DNA from: a bacterium
Lineage (GTDB): Bacteria > Sysuimicrobiota > Sysuimicrobiia > Sysuimicrobiales > Segetimicrobiaceae
Reading direction: 5' to 3'
NCBI GenBank assembly: GCA_035295165.1
Contig: DATGJN010000049.1
Span: 53,932 to 117,931 of the forward strand
Length of the DNA: 64,000 bases
The translations under genes and the position numbers were made by a program. The notes beneath the pieces are model-generated. The model saw only the letters and a program-made list of their open reading frames with translations. It did no database searches and had not been told where the DNA came from. Positions 18,966 through 27,744 of this stretch are shown piece by piece; within the stretch, counting starts at the first letter, position 1; each line of letters begins with the position of its first letter.

Positions 18966-19640
18966 ATGTACGTGATCGTCGCCGGGGGCGGGAAAGTCGG
19001 GTACTACCTGACCAAGGCGTTGCACGCCGCGGGGCAGGAGGTGACCCTGATCGAGAAATCGCGTCAGCGGTACGACCTGCTGCAGGAGACGTTCGGGGAC
19101 AGCGTCATCCTCGGGGACGGGTGCGAGGTGACCACCCTCGAACAGGCGGGCGCCGCGCGGGCCGATCTTGTCGCCGCGGTCACGGGCGACGACGAAGACA
19201 ACCTCGTGATCTGCCAGATGGCGAAACGGAAGTTCCAAGTGCAGCGCGTGATCGCCCGCATCAACAATCCCAAGAACGAGGTGACGTTCCAGCTGCTCGG
19301 GATCGACGAAACGGTCAGTTCCACCAAGCTGATCTACAGCCTGATCGAACAGGAAGTCGAGGTCGCCGACGTCATCCCGTTGAGCGCCCTCCGCCGCGGC
19401 AACCTCGAACTGGTCGAAGTCGCGTTGACGGCTGGCGCGCCGGCCCTGCGCAGGCGCGTCCGGGACCTCTCGTTGCCGCCGAACTGCGCGCTCGCGATCT
19501 TGGTGCGAGGGGAAGCCGCGGAGGTGATCTCCGGCGACACCGTGTTCGAAGCGGGGGACCTCATCGTGGGGATCACCCCATCGACGTGCGTCCAGGCGTT
19601 TCGCGAGGCGCTCCTCGGCGGAGGGGTGCCGACCCGCTGA
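18966..19640 (+). CDS. TrkA-family potassium uptake regulator
   Basis: 224-residue RCK protein with the NAD-binding domain (YVIVAGGGKVGYYL at residues 2-15, VTLIEK) and a C-terminal TrkA_C domain (about 140-215, LRRRVRDLSLPPNCALAIL and EAGDLIVG). The frame continues upstream, but the ATG at 18966 matches the family start and follows an AAGGAG site inside the previous gene's end. It probably assembles with the N-domain protein as the cytosolic gating ring of the transporter encoded upstream. Confidence 0.88.
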   Translation: MYVIVAGGGKVGYYLTKALHAAGQEVTLIEKSRQRYDLLQETFGDSVILGDGCEVTTLEQAGAARADLVAAVTGDDEDNLVICQMAKRKFQVQRVIARINNPKNEVTFQLLGIDETVSSTKLIYSLIEQEVEVADVIPLSALRRGNLELVEVALTAGAPALRRRVRDLSLPPNCALAILVRGEAAEVISGDTVFEAGDLIVGITPSTCVQAFREALLGGGVPTR

Positions 19641-19656
19641 TCTCGCGCGCACGGGG

Positions 19657-19685
19657 AACTTTCCGCCCCCCGACGACGCTATAAT
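19657..19685 (+). promoter_or_regulatory. Promoter of the ECF sigma gene
   Basis: A perfect TATAAT lies at 19680-19685, 28 bases before the sigma-factor start. The -35 region (AACTTT at 19657-19662) is weak. The GGGAAC just before it is reminiscent of ECF-type -35 sites, so autoregulation is possible but unproven. Confidence 0.45.
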
Positions 19686-19712
19686 GCGAAGGCGGCACCG
19701 AGGGGGCGGGAG

Positions 19713-20339
19713 ATGGGTGACGCGGTATTCGCGCTGGACGGGCTCGCGGGGAGAACCGGGGTGACGTTCGGATCGGCCGACCGAAGCGGTACCCACCGTC
19801 TCGCCGCGTTCGAGGAGCTGCTGCATCGCCACCTGCGGAGTATTCACCGCGTCGCGTACCGTCTCGCGGGCAACGCCGACGACGCCGAGGATCTGGTCCA
19901 GGAAGCGCTCGTGGAGGCGTTCCGCGCGTTCGACCGGTATCAACCGGGGACGTACTTCGACCGCTGGGTCTACCGGATCATGACCCGTACCCACATCGAC
20001 CGGGTACGGCGCCGAGGACGACGCCCCGAGACGTCGCTGGATGCGCCGGTCGGGCCAAGCGGCGACGCGCTCGTCACGCTGATCGGCGACACACGCGACG
20101 ATCCCCAGCAGTTGACCGAGGTCGCCGACTTGGACGGGCCGATCCAGGCAGCGCTGGACCGGCTGCCGGAGGAGTTCAAGACGGCCGTCGTGCTTGCGGA
20201 CGTGGAGGGCCTATCGTATGATGAGATCGCGGCCGCGGTGGGCTGTCCGGTCGGCACGGTGCGGTCGCGCTTGCACCGGGGCCGGGAGATGCTCCGGCAC
20301 GCGTTGCGGCCTCATCTGGTGAGAAGGAGCCGGGAGTGA
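19713..20339 (+). CDS. ECF sigma factor (RpoE family)
   Basis: Alternative sigma factor of 208 residues. Region 2 (about 32-100) shows the -10 recognition helix DAEDLVQEALVEAFRAFDRY, and region 4 (about 145-200) the helix-turn-helix GLSYDEIAAAVGCPVGTVRSRLHRGREML. The C-terminus overlaps the next start codon (GTGA), a coupling usual for sigma/anti-sigma pairs. The downstream genes suggest the regulon concerns envelope stress. Confidence 0.92.
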   Translation: MGDAVFALDGLAGRTGVTFGSADRSGTHRLAAFEELLHRHLRSIHRVAYRLAGNADDAEDLVQEALVEAFRAFDRYQPGTYFDRWVYRIMTRTHIDRVRRRGRRPETSLDAPVGPSGDALVTLIGDTRDDPQQLTEVADLDGPIQAALDRLPEEFKTAVVLADVEGLSYDEIAAAVGCPVGTVRSRLHRGREMLRHALRPHLVRRSRE

Positions 20340-20821
20340 ACGAGCACGTCACCGATCGCCTCTCCGCCTATCTCGACGGCGCGCTGAACGCAGGCGACCT
20401 CGAGCGGGTCGAGGCACACCTTGAGGTATGCGGGAGCTGCGGCCGCGCCTACCGTGAACTACAGACGCTGCAACAGATGTTGCGCGGGTTGCCGGAGCCT
20501 GCGATGCCGGAGGGCCTTACGGAGCGGGTGCACTGGCGGTTGCAGCGAGAAACCGCACGCGCGCCACGCCGCGGTGCGCTCGCGTGGTTTGCCGTTCGTC
20601 CGCCGTTTCGCATCGCCCTTGCGTGCGCGACCCTGCTGTTGATCCTGGGGCTGCCGACCGCGTGGATCGCCGATCGGCTCATGCCCCGGGAGACGCCCCT
20701 CGATACGGATGCGTACGTTCGCGAGTACCTTGTGTTGTCGGTTGACCGGCCGCTCGGAGACGAGGCGGCACCGACGTTCGTGACCTCGGATACCTCCACC
20801 CCGGAGTCGCCTCGTCCGTAA
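20336..20821 (+). CDS. Zinc-finger anti-sigma factor
   Basis: 161-residue membrane protein with an N-terminal zf-HC2 (ZAS) domain: H28-x3-C32-x2-C35. One transmembrane helix lies at about residues 91-113, followed by an extracytoplasmic tail of about 48 residues. It should sequester the upstream sigma factor until an envelope signal is received. The zinc motif could make it redox-responsive, although many ZAS proteins sense other stresses. Confidence 0.88.
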   Translation: MNEHVTDRLSAYLDGALNAGDLERVEAHLEVCGSCGRAYRELQTLQQMLRGLPEPAMPEGLTERVHWRLQRETARAPRRGALAWFAVRPPFRIALACATLLLILGLPTAWIADRLMPRETPLDTDAYVREYLVLSVDRPLGDEAAPTFVTSDTSTPESPRP

Positions 20822-20822
20822 C

Positions 20823-23270
20823 ATGATCGCGCTGGCCCGCCGCCGGATCGCCGTTCTGGCGATCGGCGTGATGGGGTGGAGTCTCGTCGGCGCCGCCCTC
20901 GCGCCTGCGGCGAGGCCCCAACCCGCCGCGCCTCCGCCGGCAGTCGACGCGGCCGCCTTGGATTGGCTCCGCGCGGCCGCCACCGCGCTCGGCCGGGTGA
21001 GTTACCGGGGGACGCGGACGTCGACGGTGTGGGCCGGTCGCGTGCAGGCGGTTCTGGTCCGCGTATATCATCAAGCGCCCGACCGGACGCGGCTCGAGTA
21101 CCTCGCCGTCGGGGATCAGCCGGCCCGGATCGTGGTGATCGACGGCGGTGCGCAGACCACATACGTCCGCGCGACGAACCGGATCATCCGCTCGCCGGCG
21201 GCCCGAACCGACGAAGAAGCGCTGACGCAGCAGATTCTCCCGCAGATCGCGGAGAACTACACCGTGCGTTTCGCCGGGGTCGAGCAGGTCGCGGGCCGGG
21301 CCGCGCGCGTGATCGACGTCCAGAGTCGCTTCCCGGGTCGGCCGCGTCTCAGAGTCTGGGTGGACGTGGGGACGCGCCTCATTCTCAGATTTGAGCGGTA
21401 CGGCCCGGGCGGCGCCCTCAACCAGGCGTCGGCGTTCATCAACATCCAGATCAACCCGACGTTTCCCCCGGGATTGTTCGAGGTCACCCCGCCGCCGGGC
21501 GCGCAGATCGAGACACGCCGGCCTCCCGCCAAGCTAGCGATCGAACAGATCGCATCTCGCGTCGGGTTCACGCCGCAACTTCCGGCGTACCTCCCGGCCG
21601 GGTACAAACTGGTCGGCTCGCGCGTCGTCGCCCTCCACGAGGTGCCGACCGCAGTGTTCGCCTTCACGGACGGCGTGGCCACGCTCACGCTGTTCGAGAG
21701 CCTGGGTGCGCAGGGCGCGCCGCCGAACGCGCAGCAGGTGCAGGTCGACGGCGTCTCCGGCATGATTGCCGCCCGCGGCGTCGCCAACGTGCTGCACTGG
21801 AACGCCCGCGGCGTCTCATTTACGCTTGTCGGGGATCTCCCCTCACCGGAGATGGTGCGCGTCGGCGCGTCGCTCCGGTCCGTTGGGTCGTTGCGCACGC
21901 CGATGGAGTGGGACGCGCGGGCGCGCGCGTGGCTCGCGGCCATCCTGTCCCCGCTCCCCGCGGAGGCCGCGGCGTCCGGCCCACAACAGCCGTCGGCGGT
22001 GCCGCCCGTGCCCGTGTCGCCCTACATCACCAACAACACCCACGTGATCGGATCGGGCATCGCCGCGGAGGAGAAGGTGGTGTGGAGGGCGCTGGCCGCC
22101 CGCGGGCTGACACCGTTCGTGGTGAAGGTGACGGTCGCGAGCGACGGGGTCACGAAGCTTTCCGACGGCCGACTGGCGCGTTTGGCCTGGGTCTGGTTCG
22201 TGTACGGCATGGACTGGACCGGCGGCGCCGGCGCCGCCGTCCGCGAGGTCCAGGCGAGCGCGTACGCCCTGAGCACCACGGCGCTCCGCGCCGACCCGCG
22301 AGTGACGCGCGTGCTGCTAACCGGCTACTTCCACCGGTCCGGCCGGTTCGACGGACGCCGGACCGACGCGACGTTCACCGCCCAGGTCGCGCGCGCGCGC
22401 CTCCTCGACGGCGGATCGGATCCGAACCCCGGCGCGGCGCTCGCCCGGGCAGGCGACATCTGGTACAGTCCGGTCCTGCTTGCGGGCGACCTGGTCGAGC
22501 CGGCGGCCGAGCCGCACGATCCTCACCTGCCGGCCGGCGAGCGGGTCCGGCTCCCGCGGCTGCCCGGCGACCGGACGGCCGAATCGACGGAGACCTTCCA
22601 CGGCGGCCTGTTTGCGAGCGTCGTCGAAACGAAGCGGCGGTTGCAGGGGCTCCTGTTCGGTGGCGAGAATCAGGGCCGCGTCTGGCGCGGGACCCCGTTG
22701 CGCCGCGAGATTGCGTTGACCTTCGACGACGGCCCGAGCCCGGTGGCGACGCCGCTGCTGCTCGCGATCCTGCGCCGGTACGATGCGCACGCGACGTTTT
22801 TCGTGATCGGCGAGCACGCGCAAGCGTACCCGTACCTCCTCAGAGAGATGGCCGCCGACGGCGACGAGATCGGCGATCACACGTTTCATCATCCCAACAT
22901 GACATCGGTGGACGACGCGACGGTTGCTCAGGAGATCGAGGTCACACGCGCCGTCATCGAGCACGCCGCCTCCCGATGGCCACGCTGGTTCCGTCCGCCC
23001 GGCGGCGACTACACCGACGCGGTGGTGGCGGCCGCGCACCGCGCGGGCTTGGGGCTCGCCATGTGGACGGACAACTCGGGGGACTGGGCGCTGCCACCGG
23101 CGAAGGTAGTCGTGGACCGCGTGTTGGCGCACGCGGAGCCCGGCGGTATCGTCCTATTGCACAACGGGACGCTGAACACGGTGCGCGCGCTCCCTTCAAT
23201 CATCGTTGAGCTCCAGCGGAGAGGCTATCGGTTAGTGACGGTCTCCCAGCTCATGCAGGATGCGCAGTGA
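20823..23270 (+). CDS. RseB-like and NodB deacetylase fusion
   Basis: 815-residue exported protein starting one base after the anti-sigma stop. A signal peptide (about 1-30) leads into an RseB/MucB- or LolA-like beta domain (about 45-225) and a second RseB-type unit (about 240-355, LPAYLPAGYKLVGSR). After a Pro/Ala linker comes an unassigned region (about 405-590). The end (about 630-815) is a NodB-type polysaccharide deacetylase with TFDDGPSP (633-640), metal histidines H686 and H690 (HTFHH), FRPPGGDYT and VLLHNG, so it looks active. RseB proteins bind anti-sigma factors; joining one to a wall-modifying enzyme beside its own sigma pair is unusual. Confidence 0.8.
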   Translation: MIALARRRIAVLAIGVMGWSLVGAALAPAARPQPAAPPPAVDAAALDWLRAAATALGRVSYRGTRTSTVWAGRVQAVLVRVYHQAPDRTRLEYLAVGDQPARIVVIDGGAQTTYVRATNRIIRSPAARTDEEALTQQILPQIAENYTVRFAGVEQVAGRAARVIDVQSRFPGRPRLRVWVDVGTRLILRFERYGPGGALNQASAFINIQINPTFPPGLFEVTPPPGAQIETRRPPAKLAIEQIASRVGFTPQLPAYLPAGYKLVGSRVVALHEVPTAVFAFTDGVATLTLFESLGAQGAPPNAQQVQVDGVSGMIAARGVANVLHWNARGVSFTLVGDLPSPEMVRVGASLRSVGSLRTPMEWDARARAWLAAILSPLPAEAAASGPQQPSAVPPVPVSPYITNNTHVIGSGIAAEEKVVWRALAARGLTPFVVKVTVASDGVTKLSDGRLARLAWVWFVYGMDWTGGAGAAVREVQASAYALSTTALRADPRVTRVLLTGYFHRSGRFDGRRTDATFTAQVARARLLDGGSDPNPGAALARAGDIWYSPVLLAGDLVEPAAEPHDPHLPAGERVRLPRLPGDRTAESTETFHGGLFASVVETKRRLQGLLFGGENQGRVWRGTPLRREIALTFDDGPSPVATPLLLAILRRYDAHATFFVIGEHAQAYPYLLREMAADGDEIGDHTFHHPNMTSVDDATVAQEIEVTRAVIEHAASRWPRWFRPPGGDYTDAVVAAAHRAGLGLAMWTDNSGDWALPPAKVVVDRVLAHAEPGGIVLLHNGTLNTVRALPSIIVELQRRGYRLVTVSQLMQDAQ

Positions 23271-24015
23271 GATGATGACGCACGACAAAGAGATGACCCT
23301 CATCGAGCACTTGGAGGAGCTGCGGCAGCGGCTCACCTACGCCATTGTCGGGTTGCTCATCGGGAGCGGGGTGGGACTGGTCTTCGTGGACGTCCTGCTG
23401 CATCTCTTGCTCCGGCCGCTCGGTGGGATCAAGCTCACCACCCTGACGGTGCTCGAGCCGTTCCTCGTGAAGATGAAGGTCGCGTTCCTGTTCGGGATCG
23501 GGGTAAGCATGCCGTGGATCGTCTATCAGATGTTCGCGTTCATTGCTCCCGCGCTCACCGACCACGAACGGCGCCGCGTCGTCCCCATCGCGCTTCTCGC
23601 CGGCGTGCTGTTCGCGTGCGGCGTCGTGTTCGCGTACGTCTTCGTCCTCCCCATCAGCACGCACTGGCTCATCTCGCAGGCGGGCAGTCAGTTCAACGTG
23701 CTGATCACCGCGAACGCGTACATCACCTACATCCTGTTCTTTCTGGCGATCGTCGGCGGGACGTTCGAGACGCCGCTGTTGATCCTGTCCCTCGCGATGC
23801 TGGGGATCGTCAGCCCCCGGACCCTCCGCAAGGAGTGGCGGATCGCGTACATGATCGCGGCCGGGATCGCCGTGTTGGGGACCCCGGACTGGAGCCCCGT
23901 CACCATGATCCTGGTGTTCATCCCGATGGCGCTGCTGTACGAGTTCAGCCTGATTCTGTGCCGGATCTTCGTCCGGCCGGCGGCCCCTCAGCCCGCCCAC
24001 ACGCCCGGTATGTAG
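23260..24015 (+). CDS. tatC: Sec-independent translocase subunit TatC
   Basis: Six-helix receptor of the twin-arginine pathway, which exports folded proteins. The 251-residue product carries the TatC hallmarks HLEELRQRL near the N-terminus, FAFIAPALTDHERR, and the FETPLLI segment in the membrane. The ATG at 23260 overlaps the previous gene; ATGs at 23272 and 23275 are equally possible starts. No tatA gene is in the window. The oligopeptide-binding protein at 41 kb has a twin-arginine signal and is a likely client. Confidence 0.93.
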   Translation: MRSEMMTHDKEMTLIEHLEELRQRLTYAIVGLLIGSGVGLVFVDVLLHLLLRPLGGIKLTTLTVLEPFLVKMKVAFLFGIGVSMPWIVYQMFAFIAPALTDHERRRVVPIALLAGVLFACGVVFAYVFVLPISTHWLISQAGSQFNVLITANAYITYILFFLAIVGGTFETPLLILSLAMLGIVSPRTLRKEWRIAYMIAAGIAVLGTPDWSPVTMILVFIPMALLYEFSLILCRIFVRPAAPQPAHTPGM

Positions 24016-24124
24016 CCGGCGCTCCCCGCGCCGCGGCAGGCTGTTCCAGCCGTGGGGCGCCTGCCCTGTCCGAATGCGCGCGAAACACCGCCGATCGAAC
24101 GGGCCGGAGCGCGAACAGCGCGAA

Positions 24125-24140
24125 CTTTGTTGGAACAAAG
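24125..24140. promoter_or_regulatory. 16-bp operator-like palindrome
   Basis: CTTTGTT and AACAAAG are exact complements separated by GG, standing in A/T-rich contrast to the surroundings. The site ends 21 bases before the extended -10 element of the next gene, overlapping where the -35 region would be, a classic repressor or activator position. Confidence 0.5.
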
Positions 24141-24161
24141 GACCTTTCCCGACCGTGTTTC

Positions 24162-24170
24162 TGGTATAAT
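24162..24170 (+). promoter_or_regulatory. Extended -10 promoter overlapping the start
   Basis: TGGTATAAT matches TGnTATAAT perfectly. Its last bases are part of the first in-frame ATG (24169) of the flavoprotein gene, so that ATG would be untranscribed from this promoter and a downstream start is likely. Confidence 0.6.
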
Positions 24171-25713
24171 GTCGCGCAGAGTGCTAAGCGTCGGTCGGGT
24201 CGTGACAGGGTCCCTTCGCCTCCGTGTGATCGCGGGTGTGTTGCTGTGCGCAGTGTGCCTCGTGGTTCCAGGCGCGTGGAGCGCGGCGAGCGTTCCACCG
24301 CCCTCGTTCCCCTACCAGTGCTCCGTCACGGTCCCGGTGTACGTCGCGGGCGGGACACCAGCGGGGGTCGCGGCGGCCGTCGCGGCGGCCCGCATGGGAG
24401 AGCCGGTGTTCATGACCGAGGCACGTCCGTACCTGGGCGGCGACTTGACCGGCCCCATGCTGAACATGCTCGATATGGACTACGGCCACGACGGGCAGCA
24501 GCTGGCCCAGGGCGTCTTCCTGGAGATCTACCAGCGGTTAGGGATGACATTCGACATCGACGTGGCCAAGCGCGTGTTCCTCGACGAGGTCCGCAAGGAG
24601 CCCTTGATCACGCTCCGAACGCTGACACGCCCGGTGGCCGCGATCGTCGATGGACCGTGGATCAGGGGCATCATCGTCCAGAACCTCCTGACGCACCAAG
24701 AGGAGACGGTCTGCGCGAAGCGGATCATCGACGCGACGGACGACGCGGACGTCTCCGCGATGGCGGGCGTGCCCTACGCCCTCGGGCGCGAGAGTTCGGG
24801 CATCGACCGGACGATGATGTCCTCGACGCTCGTGTTCGAACTCGGTGGCGTGAACTGGCGGCAGGTCATGGCGTACGTGAGCGGCCGGAGTCATGCGATG
24901 CTTCGCACCGCCGGGATGTATCGCGGAAACGTCTGGGGCTACGACACGATCATGCGGCAGTATCATCCGACGCAGCCCGGCGTCGCCATCTACGATCTCA
25001 ACATCGGCGCGCAGAGCAACCATTCCGTACTGATCAACGGCCTACTAGTCTTCGATGTCGACGGCACCGACCCCGTGTCCGTGGCGGACGGCATGCGCCG
25101 CGGGCGTCTGGAGCTTCCGGCGCTGGTCGAGTACCTTCGCGAGATGGCGCCCGGATTCGACCACGCCTTCCTGATCCGGTCCGCAGACTACCTCTACGTG
25201 CGGGAGACGCGGCACATCCGCGGCCTGTACACGCTGACCGCGCAGGACATCGTGGCGAGCCGGGTGTTCTGGGACGCGGTCGGCGTCGCAAGCTATCCGA
25301 TCGACCTGCATCCATACCGGCCCGGCGAGTTCAACCCGTTCGCGGCGAGGCGGTACGTCTACACGATTCCGCTGAGGTGCCTCGTGCCCTACGGCCTGGG
25401 CAACCTGCTCGTCGCCAGCCGGTCGATCTCCGCGACCTATGAGGCCGCCGGCTCGGCGCGCGTCGTGCCGACGACGATGGAGGAGGGCCAGGCCGCCGGT
25501 CTGGCCGCGGTGATCTCCATTGACAACCGCACCTCGTTCCGCCAGATGGCGCTCTCCCCGGAGCTCGTGCACAGTCTGCAGGGGGCGCTGCACGCGCAGG
25601 GGGCGTACCTGCTTCCCGAGACGCTCGCGGCGGTGGGACATTCGGTGCGGGTTCTCGGCGGCCGTCCGCCGGTGGCGCCGACGCCGATCGCACAGTCGCG
25701 CGCGCACCCGTAG
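24169..25713 (+). CDS. Exported FAD-dependent oxidoreductase
   Basis: Up to 514 residues, of the FAD_oxidored family. After a signal peptide or anchor (about 20-42) comes the dinucleotide-binding motif VYVAGGTPAGVAAAVAAAR (about 57-75) and the family signature RETRHIRGLYTL. The ATG shown lies inside the promoter -10 box, so the true start is probably an in-phase GTG at 24181 or further on, which would still keep the signal peptide. Substrate unknown; relatives are often annotated as xanthan-lyase-like or generic flavoproteins. Exported flavoproteins generally fold in the cytosol and use Tat, but no clear RR motif is seen. Confidence 0.75.
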   Translation: MSRRVLSVGRVVTGSLRLRVIAGVLLCAVCLVVPGAWSAASVPPPSFPYQCSVTVPVYVAGGTPAGVAAAVAAARMGEPVFMTEARPYLGGDLTGPMLNMLDMDYGHDGQQLAQGVFLEIYQRLGMTFDIDVAKRVFLDEVRKEPLITLRTLTRPVAAIVDGPWIRGIIVQNLLTHQEETVCAKRIIDATDDADVSAMAGVPYALGRESSGIDRTMMSSTLVFELGGVNWRQVMAYVSGRSHAMLRTAGMYRGNVWGYDTIMRQYHPTQPGVAIYDLNIGAQSNHSVLINGLLVFDVDGTDPVSVADGMRRGRLELPALVEYLREMAPGFDHAFLIRSADYLYVRETRHIRGLYTLTAQDIVASRVFWDAVGVASYPIDLHPYRPGEFNPFAARRYVYTIPLRCLVPYGLGNLLVASRSISATYEAAGSARVVPTTMEEGQAAGLAAVISIDNRTSFRQMALSPELVHSLQGALHAQGAYLLPETLAAVGHSVRVLGGRPPVAPTPIAQSRAHP

Positions 25714-25742
25714 CCCCTCCGAGGCAGCTGAGGGAGACCAGG

Positions 25743-26321
25743 GTGGCAGACACCACGCGGCTGAAACTTCCGCCCGGCCAGACGAAGACCGAGAAGTGGC
25801 CGGTGCTCCACTACGGCGGCATGCCCCGGGTCGACCAAGCGACGTGGATCTTTGAGGTGACCGGCGAGGTCGAGACGCCTGTCCGCTGGACGTGGGACGA
25901 GTTTTCGCGGCTGCCGCGCGCCCTCGTGCGCTGCGACATCCACTGCGTCACCGCGTGGTCGCGGTTCGACAACACCTTCGAAGGCGTCGCGTGCCGGGAG
26001 GTGTTGCGGCACGTCACCCCGAGAGCCGGCGCCGGTTTCGTGACCGTGCACGCGTACGGCGGATACACCACCAACCTCCCGCTCCAGGCCCTGCTCGACG
26101 ACCATACGCTGTTCGCGTTCACGCACGACGGCCGCCAGCTTGCGGCCGAGCACGGTGGTCCCTGTCGCCTTGTCGTGCCGAAACTCTACTTCTGGAAGAG
26201 CGCGAAGTGGGTGCGCGGGATCGAGCTGACTCGCCAGAACCAGCCGGGATTCTGGGAGCGAAACGGCTACCACCTGCACGGCGATCCGTGGAAGGAAGAG
26301 CGGTACTCCGACCCCTGGTAG
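25743..26321 (+). CDS. Sulfite-oxidase-like molybdopterin protein
   Basis: 192-residue cytosolic protein of the oxidoreductase molybdopterin-binding family (SUOX fold, YuiH-like). The molybdenum-ligating cysteine is C68 within the HCVTAWSRFDN motif (67-77), and GGPCRLVVPKLYFWKSAKW is the conserved cofactor-pocket segment. It lacks the dimerisation and haem domains of full sulfite oxidases and has no signal peptide. Substrate is unknown for this short type. GTG start, 29 bases after the flavoprotein. A mobA gene for the cofactor lies at 40 kb. Confidence 0.85.
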   Translation: MADTTRLKLPPGQTKTEKWPVLHYGGMPRVDQATWIFEVTGEVETPVRWTWDEFSRLPRALVRCDIHCVTAWSRFDNTFEGVACREVLRHVTPRAGAGFVTVHAYGGYTTNLPLQALLDDHTLFAFTHDGRQLAAEHGGPCRLVVPKLYFWKSAKWVRGIELTRQNQPGFWERNGYHLHGDPWKEERYSDPW

Positions 26322-26366
26322 GCCCATGTCGCCCCGGCTGGCCCCGGGAGAGGGGGACGATCGGAC

Positions 26367-27713
26367 GTGCGCGGTGGTGACGATCGCGCGATGATCTGGA
26401 ACGTGGCCGCCGAGACGATGCCCCGCGCGGACTTGGCGGCGCTCCAGGTCGCCCGGCTACGCGACGTGGCGCGGCGCGTGTACGATCGCGTGCCGTTCTA
26501 TCGCGCGGCGTTCGACCGGGCCGGGGTTCGCCCCGAGCAGATCCGGCACGTCGACGACGTTCGCCGCCTACCGATGACGCGCAAGACCGACCTCCGCGAG
26601 CACTACCCGTTCGGGCTGTTCGCCGTGCCAATGGACCAGGTCGTGCGTGTGCACGCGTCGTCGGGGACCACCGGCAAGCCGACGGTGGTCGGGTACACGC
26701 GCGGCGACCTCGGCGTGTGGGCGGAGGTGTGCGCCCGTTCGCTCGCGGCGAGCGGCGCCCGACCCGGCGACGTCTTTCACAACGCCTACGGATACGGGCT
26801 GTTCACGGGCGGATTGGGCATGCACTACGGCGCGGAGCTGATGGGGCTCACCGTCGTGCCGGTCTCCGGCGGCAACACCGAGCGTCAACTGCTCTTGATT
26901 CAGGACTTCTGCCCGCGGGTGATCGCGTGCACGCCGTCGTACATGCTGACGCTCGCTGAGGCGGCGGCCGCGCGCGGTCTCGATCCCGCCTCCCTGTCGC
27001 TGCGGATCGCGGTGCTCGGGGCGGAGCCGTGGACCGGCGAGATGCGCCGGCAGATCGAGCGGCGGTTGCCACTCAAGGCGGTGAACATCTACGGCCTGAG
27101 CGAGGTGATCGGTCCGGGTGTGAGCAACGAGTGCGTCGAGGCACAACACGGGTCGCACGTGTTCGAGGATCATTTTCTCGTCGAGGCGGTCGACCCCGGT
27201 TCCGGGGAGCCGGTGCCCGCCGGCCAGCCCGGGGAGTTGGTGTTCACGACGCTGACCAAGGAAGCGCTGCCGGTGATCCGGTACCGGACGGGGGACATCG
27301 CGTCGCTCGACCCCACGCCGTGTGTCTGCGGCCGGACGCACGTGCGGATGTCGCTCGTGATCGGCCGCACCGATGACATGCTGATCATCCGCGGCGTCAA
27401 CGTGTTCCCGTCGCAGGTGGAGTCGGTGCTCGTGCAGTTCGACGAGCTGTCGCCCCACTACCAGCTCGTCGTGACGCGGCCGCGCACGCTCGACGCGCTG
27501 GAGGCCCGGATCGAGGTCTCGCCGGCGCGGCCCGGCGCGTCGGGTCCGCTCGGGTCGGGCACCCCCGCGGCCGAGGGGCTTCGCGATCGCATCGCCAGGC
27601 AGCTTCGCGGGGTCGTCGGCATCGCGATCGAGGTGACCCTCGCGCCGCCGGGCACGCTGCCGCGCAGCGAAGGCGGAAAGCTCCGGCGGGTCGTGGACGA
27701 GCGCACGCGGTAG
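26367..27713 (+). CDS. Phenylacetate-CoA ligase family protein
   Basis: Adenylate-forming enzyme of about 448 residues, PaaK type. The ATP-binding loop reads SSGTTGKPT (about 98-106); YGLSEVIGPGVSNEC, YRTGDIASLDPTPC and the C-terminal GRTDDMLIIRGVNVFPSQVE are all characteristic. It activates an aryl or other carboxylate to its CoA thioester. No other phenylacetate-degradation gene is nearby, so the substrate is open. An in-phase ATG at 26391 is an alternative start. It ends 31 bases from the convergent ketosynthase gene. Confidence 0.88.
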   Translation: MRGGDDRAMIWNVAAETMPRADLAALQVARLRDVARRVYDRVPFYRAAFDRAGVRPEQIRHVDDVRRLPMTRKTDLREHYPFGLFAVPMDQVVRVHASSGTTGKPTVVGYTRGDLGVWAEVCARSLAASGARPGDVFHNAYGYGLFTGGLGMHYGAELMGLTVVPVSGGNTERQLLLIQDFCPRVIACTPSYMLTLAEAAAARGLDPASLSLRIAVLGAEPWTGEMRRQIERRLPLKAVNIYGLSEVIGPGVSNECVEAQHGSHVFEDHFLVEAVDPGSGEPVPAGQPGELVFTTLTKEALPVIRYRTGDIASLDPTPCVCGRTHVRMSLVIGRTDDMLIIRGVNVFPSQVESVLVQFDELSPHYQLVVTRPRTLDALEARIEVSPARPGASGPLGSGTPAAEGLRDRIARQLRGVVGIAIEVTLAPPGTLPRSEGGKLRRVVDERTR

Positions 27714-27744
27714 CAGGTTACCTGCGGACCGCCCGCATGCAGGC

